The translations under genes and the position numbers were made by a program. From Calliphora vicina (taxonomy: Eukaryota > Arthropoda > Insecta > Diptera > Calliphoridae), in the NCBI RefSeq assembly GCF_958450345.1, contig NC_088782.1, forward strand, positions 120,573,980 to 120,637,979: a stretch of 64,000 nucleotides of DNA. The letters are read 5' to 3'. How positions within the stretch are numbered: the first letter of the stretch is position 1; each line of letters begins with the position of its first letter. Of the stretch, positions 1 through 9,087 are shown piece by piece. Below the pieces are notes generated by a model. That model was not told the DNA's origin, searched no databases, and saw only the letters and a program-made list of their open reading frames with translations.

Positions 1-184
1 CTTAAGCCAAATAAAAATTAAATAAAACAAAAGCAAGAAAGCTTTTGTGTTTTTTTCCTTCATTAACACAAACACATAAATGAATATGTTTTAATAGAGT
101 AACAAAAGAACAGGGTGACAGAGAAGAGATAAAACAATAATTTGGAAATATAGTATTTAATAGAGAAAACTGACTAATCAAAAT

Positions 185-269
185 CCCCGATTGAAGCCAA
201 ACATAGGCTATATAAAGATCGTCGATTGAAGCTCAACTTATACTACTGCGATTGAAGTTTAAGCGGAAG
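185..269 (-). repeat. Short run of degenerate 35-bp-family units
   Basis: About two or three copies of a unit containing GATTGAAGC and TATAAAGA, in the reverse orientation of the family described at 5486. It leads directly into the hexamer tract that follows. The first 184 bases of the window are AT-rich and show nothing else. Confidence 0.6.
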
Positions 270-700
270 CCTAAGACAAAGACTAAGACTAAGACTAAGA
301 CTAAGACTAAGACTAAGACTAAGACTAAGACTAAGACTAAGACTAAGACTAAGACTAAGACTAAGACTAAGACTAAGACTAAGACTAAGACTAAGACTAA
401 GACTAAGACTAAGACTAAGACTAAGACTAAGACTAAGACTAAGACTAAGACTAAGACTAAGACTAAGACTAAGACTAAGACTAAGACTAAGACTAAGACT
501 AAGACTAAGACTAAGACTAAGACTAAGACTAAGACTAAGACTAAGACTAAGACTAAGACTAAGACGAAGACTAAGACTAAGACTAAGACTAAGACTAAGA
601 CTAAGACTAAGACTAAGACGAAGACTAAGACTAAGACTAAGACTAAGACGAAGACGAAGACTAAGACTAAGACTAAGACTAAGACTAAGATTAAGACTAA
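270..700. repeat. (GACTAA)n hexanucleotide tandem array
   Basis: About 72 nearly perfect copies of the hexamer AAGACT/GACTAA with occasional T-to-G changes (AAGACG). All long open frames across it (Lys-Thr repeats on one strand, Leu-Val and Leu-Ser on the other) follow from the period being a multiple of three and are not genes. The hexamer resembles the AAGACT block inside the neighbouring 35-bp units. Confidence 0.95.
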
Positions 701-899
701 AGGTAGGGTCACACATGGCAAATATTTGCTCAAAAAAGCGTAACCAATTTTTTTAGCATAAATTTATTTGTACAAGTGTTTTGTAAGATCAAAACAGCTT
801 TAAACAAAATAAAACTAAATTTTTTGTTTTGTATCAACCTAAGTAAAATAAGTTATTGAAATAAATAAAATAATTGAAATGTATTTTATTTAGTCGTCA

Positions 900-1215
900 T
901 GTGTTAAGACTAATAAATAAAGTTGTAATTAGTCTATATAAAGATGTAAAATTTAAGCTCATCTTAGGCTATATAAAGAGCTATGATTGTAGCTCAAAGT
1001 AGACATCATAAACCTATAATTATAGCTTAACATAGACCATATAAAGACCTACTATTAAATCTCAACTTAGGCCATTTAAAAAGCTATGATTGTAGCTCTG
1101 CTTAGACCTCATAAGGACCTATAATTAAAGCTCCACCTATACAAAGAGCTACGATTGAAGCCATTCATATACTGCATGAAGACCTAAGATTGAAACTCAG
1201 CTTAAAATAAAGAGT
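900..1215 (-). repeat. 35-bp-family array A1 (degenerate)
   Basis: Units such as GATTGTAGCTCAAAGTAGAC followed by a TATAAAGAGC block recur with roughly 35-bp spacing, in reverse orientation. It is strongly diverged. The 700-900 interval before it is AT-rich with no gene. Confidence 0.7.
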
Positions 1216-1439
1216 GAGCTAAAAAAAACGTAATTGAACGGTTTATCAATATAAAAATATTGTAAAAAATTCATTAAATATCAAATTATTGGCAAATTTC
1301 TCGATATTTATAAATTTATCCACATTTTGGGAAATACTGATTTAATGATAAAGATTTTACAGTTGATTCTGCAAAATAATAAAAAATTAATAAAATTAAT
1401 AAAATTAAAATAAAAAAAAATTAAAAAAATTTCAAAATT

Positions 1440-1900
1440 TGTATTTCTTGAGTTATAAAATATTTATTTTGATAGATATCCCACTTGCATTCCACTAAGG
1501 GACTAAACATATCTTAAAGGAATAGACCTAAGCTTTCTTTTAACTAAAAAAAAAATTTTAAAAATTCGAATTTGCAAAGAAAAGTAAAAAATTTTAAGTC
1601 TTGTGTTAAAAAATATTTATTTTGATAGATATCCCACTCGCATCCCACTAAGCGACCAAAAGGGTCTTCAAGGAAAATATATAAGCTTTAGTTTGAGCTA
1701 AAAAAAAAAATTAAAAAAGGGTCCATTTTGAAAAAAAAGTCAACAAAGTTTTTGATTTTGCAAAAAAGTCAAAAATTTTATGTTTTGAGTTACAAAATAT
1801 TTATTTTGATAGATATCCCACTGGCATCCCACTAAGCGACCAAATAGGGGTATAAGGAAAATATCTAAGCTTTATTTTTTTTAGAAAAAATGGGCCCATT
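1440..1900. repeat. Tandem repeat with 150-183-bp period, three copies
   Basis: The block TTTTGATAGATATCCCACT followed by a CATCCCACTAAG-like segment occurs near 1468, 1618 and 1801. Each copy is followed by an A-rich run and preceded by an AAAATATTTATT motif. The flanks 1216-1440 and 1900-2216 are AT-rich without other recognisable content. Confidence 0.75.
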
Positions 1901-2216
1901 TTTAAAAAAAAAATCAAAAAAATTTTGGATTTCGGAAAAAAAATATTAAAAATTTTTAATTATTTTTTTTCGAAAAATTGAAGAAAGAGCTATCTAAACT
2001 ATTTGGGACACATTTTGCTAAGAACAATAGGTAATAAGTTACATGGATGAGAAAAATCACATGTTTGGCCAAAATGTCAAATTTTGACCACCTCTAACTC
2101 CGAGAGTTCTTGACCGATCCTGTTGAAAAAGTGTGTCTGAATTACTATTCAATAGAACGTTATGCAAATGCAAATTTCATTGCAAGACATTGATTTCAAA
2201 AGTTGGTTCAGTTGAT

Positions 2217-3183
2217 ATTTTTATACCCTTCGCCATGAGTGGCAAGGGTATATATAAGTTTGTCATTCCGTTTGTAATTTCTACATTTTTCATTTGCGAC
2301 CCCACAAAGTATATATATTCTGGATCGTTATAGATAGCGAAGTCGATATAGCCATGTCCGTAAGTATGTCTGTCCATCTGTATGTTGAAGTCAACTTTCC
2401 GTAGCCCCTAAATAACTTACATACATGATTCATACATCAATATGTCGGGAATTCTTCCGGCTCGGTTGCTATTTAAAATCGACAAAATCGGTTTACAAAT
2501 GGCTGAGGAAAAAACCGGGAAAACCTCGATTTTTGGCCTATTTTTGATCTATATCTGGATTACTAAGTCATTAATATAGACAATATGGATATCTCATGAT
2601 AGATATTTTAAAGTCCATTGCAACGGTATATATAAGGCTATTGTAAGATGGGAAAAATATTTTGTAACCCGAATTTTTTTTCATAAAAAAATTTTTTGTT
2701 CATAAATTATTTTTCCAAAAGAAAATTTCTTTAAAATTAAAAAAAAAATTTTAAAAAAATTGGAAAAAACTTTTTTTTAAAAAAAATAAAAAACAATTTC
2801 GAAAAGAAACAATTTAAAATTTAAAAATTTAGTTGGACCTACAATGGGTCAAATTCGTAAAAAATATTTTTTAACCCGAATTTTTTTTCATCAAAAATTT
2901 TTTTTGTCATAAATTTTCAAAAAAAAAAATTTGGAAAAAACTTTAAAAAAAAGAAATTAAATAACAATTTCGAAAAAAAAAATTTTGAAAAAAAATTTTA
3001 ATTTTGTTTACATAAAAATATTTAAAAAAAAAATTATTTTAAAAAAAAAAAAAAATTTAAAAATTAAAAAAACAATTTCGAAATATTAAAGAAAAAAATT
3101 AAATTTAATATTTAAAAAAAATTATTTTTAAGTATAATTTGTTAAGATTCGGCACAGCCGAATATAGCTCTCTTATTTGTTTT
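2217..3183 (+). mobile_element. Dispersed noncoding repeat (TATACCCTT...TTCGGCACAGCCGAA family), copy 1
   Basis: The copy starts with TTTTATACCCTTCGCCATG, whose ATACCCTT pairs with AAGGGTAT about 15 bases later to form a terminal hairpin. It passes through a GTCTGTCCATCTGTATG block and A/T homopolymer stretches, and ends with TTCGGCACAGCCGAATATAG and CTCTCTTATTTG. Related copies are at 35730-38385 (split) and 58698-59460. No coding capacity was seen. Family membership (MITE, Helitron-like or other) is not settled. Confidence 0.8.
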
Positions 3184-3189
3184 TAATAA

Positions 3190-3554
3190 AATTTGACATC
3201 AATGTGGTCGCTTGTTCATTTGCTTCTAAGTTCTGTGCCGTATTGCATTCTGAAGCTCTCGGAACTTTATACTACTTCAACCCAGCATTAGCTTTGGCCC
3301 ATAAAAGACCCAGAGCATTTTACTTCACGAGCTGCTTTTCTGATAGAAGTGTTCGGTGATTTTCGATGGAGTTGTTTGACTAATTTTGACTTACCAATAT
3401 CTGTTAGAGGTTTGTTTCTTCCTGAACCAGGGGTTCTTTCAATGTTCAAGTCTTCCTTATGCTGTTTAATGGCTTTTAAAACAGTGAGCCTATTTAAAAA
3501 TTGAGGTAGACATGTTTTTTTTTGATAATATCTCAGCCACTTCAAGAATTTCAA
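3190..3554 (-). pseudogene. Transposase fragment, Tc1/mariner (DD37E-like), decayed
   Basis: The minus strand encodes KQHKEDLNIERTPGSGRNK, then SPNTSIRKAAREVKCS, and, after a break, KANAGLK followed by a stop and NLEANEQAT. These align in order with KQYRENLSVDRKPGSGRR, APNTSGRKAARLAQCS, KANAGLK and NLEAKNRAR of the intact transposase at 7922-8929. Only the DNA-binding half survives, with an in-frame stop and no catalytic region. It is a divergent relative, not a recent copy. Confidence 0.85.
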
Positions 3555-3645
3555 TAGAAACCGAGTCGGGACTATGGCGAATATGTATGAATCATGTATT
3601 TAAGTTTTTTGTGGACAGACGGACCGACGGACATGGCTGGAAACT
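3555..3645 (-). mobile_element. Fragment of the TATACCCTT dispersed repeat, reverse orientation
   Basis: Reverse complement contains AGCCATGTCCGTCGG, a GTCTGTCCAC block and TACATGATTCATACAT, matching 2345-2445 of copy 1. It adjoins the transposase fragment. Confidence 0.75.
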
Positions 3646-5485
3646 ACAAACTGAATGGTAAAGTCTATAAAAAGTGTCTGTGTTTCAGTTTTCCTATGGC
3701 AAATTGTCGTTAAACTGTTGTTACTATTTTTTGTTACACTGTTTCATTTTGAAGCCACATCATTAAAACTAAAGCGGCTGTGTTTTTTTCAAGTTACAAT
3801 TTTGACTTGAATTGATTTCAAAAAAGGAAAACAAAAGATTTCAGTGGCATTTAGTTTGTAGCAACCGATTCTACGCCCCATTAAATACAAGAAAATTGTT
3901 TAATAATAGAAAAATCTCCAGCCGCAAAAAAAGAAGCTGTTTCATTAAGCCACACAATAAAGAGGTACTTAAAATTATGAATAAAAATTTATAATTTTTT
4001 TAATATTTATAGTTATGTTTAAGAAAATAATTAGTAGCTTTTGGGTTGTATAAAAAAAAGCTTAAGAAAAAAAAGATCAATTCAATGCATGTCATTAATC
4101 ACAATTAACGCCACATGCCCTCCTCGCTATTGATTACTATAGCATTAAGCTGAAATAGATGAAAAAACAGACTACCTAAAATAAAGTAAAATAAAAGAAG
4201 AAATAAACTTAAAAACCTCATTAGAAAACACTTTACTTTTAAACAGACACTTGCCAAACTTGTCTATACATTTGAAACTATTATAGCTGATTTTTTGTGG
4301 TTTCAAATTTAATGCATTGTTTGCTCATCATTTTCTGTTGTTTATGAAAATAGTTTAGTTTTGTTTTTTTTGAGGGGCAGGGTTCAGAATCAGGTTCAAC
4401 ACGATCTCTAGACACCAGTTTCTCTATTTGTGCCCTTTGGCAAAAATTTGTTTGTGTTGTTTAAAATGTTCACTTGTTTAATTTAGAAACGCAAAAAAAA
4501 AATACTTCAAAATCTTAAGGCGGCATTTGTATGGAATTCAAATCAAAATGAGATCTTGTTTGATGTTTAATTTTAAGCTGGTTATGTGTTGTATGTCTTG
4601 TAGCTTTTGACGTTATTGTTTGATAAATTGCTGTCAAATATGAAATAATCATTAGCTGTCAAATGTATCAAAAAACTCACAATACATTTCATGTTTTGCG
4701 TACATTTTGGTGAATAAAATGTACAAGTGGTTGTTATTAGATGATGGTTGCTAGGAAAACGCCTTCAAATTTGAAACATTTCATTTACATATAATTAAAA
4801 CAGCACAATAAAGAACTCCATAAAGGAAACACAAATGTTTAAGAAGAAAGTTGTTAACGACAAGTAAATAATTGGGTCAGAAACTTCTCAAAAAAACTGA
4901 GATTTGCCAAACCAACAAAGAATTAGTCATTTTCGAAATACAAATAAACCCCATAATCCGTTTGATTTAAAATAGTCGGCGACATCATCAACCCATCTTC
5001 AATTACATGATCTTCCCATTATCAAACCACAAATACACTTGTTCTTAAATCACATCTCTAAGAAATATTCATAATAAATTTTTCTGCAAATTTTATGATC
5101 TTCTTTTATGTTACGAACAAAAAGTTCCCAAAACAATAAACGTTTAAATGGTCTTGCAAAAACATTTTTAAAAAGCCGCCAAAAACACAAAATGTGAAAA
5201 ATTTAATTCCTCAAATAAAACAACAAGTAGAGAAGATCACACAAAAAAAAGGAGAACATTTTATTACAGCTTCAGCTATAATGTAAAAAAACACAATAGC
5301 GGCTGAAATGAAACTGACCTAAGACCATGATGTGATACGAAAAAGATCGTAATAATGATGATGCTGATGCTGACAATGATAATAATGATGGTATTCATAT
5401 GTTGGCTAGAATCTCGAGAATGCTCAATGCATGCTATACAAGATTGTGGCAGGAAGAGATGCCAGATTTTGCAATTTACTTCATT
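3646..5485. other. No gene recognised
   Basis: AT-rich single-copy-looking DNA. The only structured element is a (GAT/AAT)-rich trinucleotide stretch near 5349-5392. Short ORFs here have no protein-like composition. Confidence 0.6.
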
Positions 5486-7042
5486 AAGTCCTAATTTAAG
5501 TTCAATCGTGGTTCCTTAAGTAGTCTGTAGAACCTCAATCGTGGATCCTTAAGTAATCTATGTTGGTCTTCAATCGTGGTTCCTTAAGCTGTCTATGTTG
5601 GCCTTCGATCATGGTTCCTTAAGTAGACTAAGTTGGACCTCAATCGTGGTTCCAAGTTGAACCTCAATTGTGGTTCTTTAAGTATAATCATTTGGGCTTC
5701 TATCATGGTGCCTTAAGTAGTCTAAGTTGGACCCCAATCATGTGTCTTTAAGTAGAATCTTTTGGGCTTCTATCCTTGTTCCTTAAGTAGAATCATTTGG
5801 GCTTCTATCGTGGTTCCTTAAGTAGTCTAAGTTGGACCTCAATCGTGGTTCCTTAAGTAGAATCATTTGGGCTTCTATCGTGGTTCTTTAAGTAGAATCA
5901 TTTGGGCTTCTATCCTTGTTCCTTAAGTAGAATCATTTTGGGCTTCTATCGCGGTTCCTAAAGTAGTCTAAGTTGGACCTCAATCGTGGTTCCTTAAGTA
6001 GAATCATTTGGGCTTCTATCGTGGTTCCTTAAGTAGAATCATTTGGGCTTCTATCGTGGTTCCTTAAGTAGAATCATTTGGGCTTCTATCGTGGTTCCTT
6101 AAGTAGTCTAAGTTGGACCTCAATCGTGGTTCCTTAAGTAGAATCATTTGGGCTTCTATCGTGGTTCTTTAAGTAGAATCATTTGGGTTTCTATCCTTGT
6201 TCCTTAAGTAGAATCATTTTGGGCTTCTATCGTGGTTCCTTAAGTAGTCTAAGTTGGACCTCAATCGTGGTTCCTTAAGTAGAATCATTTGGGCTTCTAT
6301 CGTGGGTCTTTAAGTTAAATCATTTGGGCTTCTATCCTTGTTCCTTAAGTAGAATCATTTTGGGCTTCTATCGCGGTTCCTAAAGTAGTCTAAGTTGGAC
6401 CTCAATCGTGGTTCCTTAGGTAGAATCATTTGGGCTGCTATCGTGGTTCCTTAAGTAGAATCATTTGGGCTTCTATCGTGGTTCCTTAAGTAGAATCATT
6501 TGGGCTTCTATTGTGGTTCCTTCAGTAGTCTAAGTTGGACCTCAATCGTGGATCCTTAAGTAGAATCATTTGGGCTTCTATCGTGGTTCTTTAAGTAGAA
6601 TCATTTGGGCTTCTATTCTTGTTCCTTAAGTAGAATCATTTGGGCTTCTATCGTGGTTCTTTAAGTAGAATCATTTGGGCTTCTATCCTTGTTCCTTAAG
6701 TATAATCATTTTGGGCTTCTATCGCGGTTCCTAAAGTAGTCTAAGTTGGACCTCAATCATGGTTCCTTAAGTATAATCATTTAAGCTTCTATCTTGGACC
6801 TCAGTCGTGGTTCCTTAAGTAGAATCATTTGGGCTTCTATCGCGGTTCCTTAAGTAGTCTAAGTTGGACCTCAATCGAGGTTCCGTAAGTAGAATCATTT
6901 GGGCTTCTATCGTGGTTCCTTAAGTAGTCTAAGTTGGACCTCAATCGTGGATCCTTAAGTGGAATCATTTGGGCTTCTATCGTGGTTCCTTACGTAGAAT
7001 TATTTGGGCTTCTATCGTGGTTCCTTATGTAGTCTAGTGGGC
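5486..7042 (+). repeat. 35-bp satellite array A2
   Basis: About 44 tandem units of exactly 35 bp in two main forms sharing the half TCGTGGTTCCTTAAGTAG: one continues TCTAAGTTGGACCTCAA, the other AATCATTTGGGCTTCTA. The two forms alternate in irregular higher-order blocks, and a marker variant (GCGGTTCCTAAAGTAG) recurs near 5950, 6375 and 6728. The right end runs directly into the 11-bp satellite. Confidence 0.93.
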
Positions 7043-7700
7043 TTCTAGTTCAGTTCAGTTCAGTTCAGTTCTAGTTCAGTTCTAGTTCAGTTCTAGTTCA
7101 GTTCTAGTTCTAGTTCTAGTTCTAGTTCAGTTCTAGTTCAGTTCTAGTTCTAGTTCAGTTCTGGTTCAGTTCTAGTTCTAGTTCAGTTCTAGTTCAGTTC
7201 TAGTTCAGTTCTAGTTCAGTTCTAGTTCAGTTCTAGTTCAGTTCTAGTTCAGTTCTAGTTCAGTTCTAGTTCAGTTCTAGTTCAGTTCTAGTTCAGTTCT
7301 AGTTCAGTTCTAGTTCAGTTCTAGTTCAGTTCTAGTTCAGTTCTAGTTCAGTTCTAGTTCAGTTCTAGTTCAGTTCTAGTTCAGTTCTAGTTCAGTTCTA
7401 GTTCAGTTCTAGTTCAGTTCTAGTTCAGTTCTAGTTCAGTTCTAGTTCAGTTCTAGTTCAGTTCTAGTTCAGTTCTAGTTCAGTTCTAGTTCAGTTCTAG
7501 TTCAGTTCTAGTTCAGTTCTAGTTCAGTTCTAGTTCAGTTCTAGTTCAGTTCTAGTTCAGTTCTAGTTCAGTTCTAGTTCAGTTCTAGTTCAGTTCTAGT
7601 TCAGTTCTAGTGCAGTTCTAGTTCAGTTCTAGTTCAGTTCTAGTTCAGTTCTAGTTCAGTTCTAGTTCAGTTCTAGTTCAGTTCTAGTTCAGTTCCAGTT
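7043..7700 (+). repeat. 11-bp satellite array (TTCTAGTTCAG)n, copy 1
   Basis: About 60 copies of an 11-mer TTCTAGTTCAG; the first 150 bp are irregular, mixing 5-, 6- and 11-bp steps (AGTTC, TTCTAG), after which the array is almost perfect. It begins inside a broken 35-bp unit (GTGGGCTTCTAGTTCAG). The same satellite occurs at 53641-54443 (reverse) and 55414-57225 (forward). Confidence 0.95.
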
Positions 7701-7786
7701 CCGATTTTACCGTTTAAAATTGTATTGAATTATTGGGCATAAAACACCACAAGTACGAACCTTTTATACCTCAAAATTGTTTATTA

Positions 7787-7813
7787 AGGAGTGAGATCGA
7801 AAAATTCTTAACA
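7787..7813 (+). repeat. Left terminal inverted repeat of the DD37E transposon
   Basis: 27 bp beginning AGGAGTGAGATCG; its exact reverse complement is at 9059-9085. A TA dinucleotide lies immediately outside. Confidence 0.95.
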
Positions 7814-7921
7814 TACATATATGTTTATAAAAAAGAAACCACTAAACTTACAGCTTTAATTTTTTTTTTTATTTGATTGAAATTATTATTACAATTTACA
7901 AAAAAAATTATTTTTATAGTT

Positions 7922-8929
7922 TTAATCACTAGTGATGAAATTTTGAACCTTTTTCGGAAATCCTTCCATTAACGTTTTTATAGTGCTTTCTGTCACTTTG
8001 CTCGAACATGTAGTCCATCTCCGTTTAAAATCTACCACACTTTTGGACACCTTTTTTGTACTCTTCAATTCTCTTTTAACAAGAGCCCAATATCTCTCCA
8101 CTGGCCTTAGCTCCGGGCAGTTTGGAGGATTTGCCTCTCTTGGTACAAATACCACATTATTGTTCTTGTACCACTCAAGGGCTTGTTTGCCATAGTGACA
8201 GGATGCCAAGTCAGGCCAAAAATAAGTGGACACATTATGAAGTCTTATGAATGGAAGCAGCCTTTTTTGTAAACATTCCTTGATGTAAATTTCGGTATTT
8301 ATAGAGCCCGTTGTAACAAATGAGTGGCTTCTTTTGCCGCAACTGCATATTGCTTGCCATACCAAGAACTTTCTGGGAAATTTTGTCTGCTTTTGGGTCC
8401 TAAACTTTTCTTCAACATTCCCTCGAGCATCAGCAACATAAAATTTTTGACCTGGAAGTTGCGAAAAATCTGCCAGAACATACGTTTCGTCATCCATTAT
8501 GCAGCAAGAATATTTTTTTATAAAACTTGACTTCAATTTCCGTGCTCTGTTTTTGGCCTCTAAATTTTTAGTAGCGTTCCTGTCAGGAACTTTTTGAGCC
8601 TTGTATGTTTTTAAACCTGCATTAGCTTTAACTTTTCGTACCAAATAGTCCGAGCACTGAGCTAACCGGGCTGCTTTCCTACCGGATGTGTTGGGAGCTC
8701 TTTTGAAAATGCGTTCTATTTTTTTGGCTTTAGAAACATCATGTGGACCATTCCTTCTACCTGAACCAGGTTTTCTATCAACTGACAAGTTCTCCCGGTA
8801 CTGTTTAATAACATTGGAAACAGTTTGACGGCAGACCTTTGTATGCTTGGCCAACTTTTTGTAAGACCAAGTTGGGTTTTGTTGAAAATATTTAATAATT
8901 TCAGTACGCACTTTTTTCTGGTCACTCAT
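7922..8929 (-). CDS. Transposase, DD37E family (Tc1/mariner superfamily)
   Basis: This 335-residue transposase is predicted to cut and paste its own element at TA sites. I chose the Met at 8929 (MSDQKKVRTE) because the preceding 31 in-frame residues are low-complexity and lie between the terminal repeat and the first helix-turn-helix; an in-frame ATG also exists at 9022. Residues 5-45 form a first helix-turn-helix (KLAKHTKVCRQTVSNVIKQY), RKPGSGRRNGP at 52-62 is the basic linker, and 66-107 a second helix-turn-helix ending in KANAGLK. The catalytic residues appear to be Asp147 (MDDETY), Asp240 (YFWPDLASCHYG) and Glu278 (CPELRPVERYW); 37 residues separate the last two, hence DD37E, like the ITmD37E group described from mosquitoes. 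No frameshift or stop was seen and the length is normal for the superfamily. Activity is not shown. Confidence 0.92.
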   Translation of the reverse strand: MSDQKKVRTEIIKYFQQNPTWSYKKLAKHTKVCRQTVSNVIKQYRENLSVDRKPGSGRRNGPHDVSKAKKIERIFKRAPNTSGRKAARLAQCSDYLVRKVKANAGLKTYKAQKVPDRNATKNLEAKNRARKLKSSFIKKYSCCIMDDETYVLADFSQLPGQKFYVADARGNVEEKFRTQKQTKFPRKFLVWQAICSCGKRSHSFVTTGSINTEIYIKECLQKRLLPFIRLHNVSTYFWPDLASCHYGKQALEWYKNNNVVFVPREANPPNCPELRPVERYWALVKRELKSTKKVSKSVVDFKRRWTTCSSKVTESTIKTLMEGFPKKVQNFITSD

Positions 8930-9058
8930 TTTAATCAGATTAACAAAAAAATTAATATAATTGACATTACACATAATAACTGACATGTTTTTCAAAGGTA
9001 ACTTGATCAAAAAAAAATTCAAATAATACTTGGGTTAAAAAATGTAATGAAAAACGAG

Positions 9059-9085
9059 TGTTAAGAATTTTTCGATCTCACTCCT
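9059..9085 (-). repeat. Right terminal inverted repeat of the DD37E transposon
   Basis: 27 bp ending CGATCTCACTCCT, the exact reverse complement of 7787-7813, followed by TA. Confidence 0.95.
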
Positions 9086-9087
9086 TA

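Larger units (their letters stand above)
7787..9085 (-). mobile_element. Intact DD37E Tc1/mariner-superfamily transposon
   Basis: The element is 1,299 bp, bounded by TA dinucleotides at 7785-7786 and 9086-9087 as expected for the TA target of this superfamily. The terminal inverted repeats (7787-7813 and 9059-9085, starting AGGAGTGAGATCG) are 27 bp and identical. It encodes one uninterrupted transposase on the minus strand. Perfect ends plus an open frame suggest recent insertion. It sits about 85 bp beyond an 11-bp satellite array. Confidence 0.93.

Noticed and set aside
270..700. Hexamer tract as an interstitial telomere
   Set aside because: The motif GACTAA/TTAGTC does not match the canonical insect TTAGG repeat, and brachyceran flies are thought to have lost that repeat.
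233..743. Long open frames on both strands (Lys-Thr, Leu-Val and Leu-Ser repeats)
   Set aside because: They are the automatic translation of a hexanucleotide tandem repeat; the period is a multiple of three and stops cannot arise.
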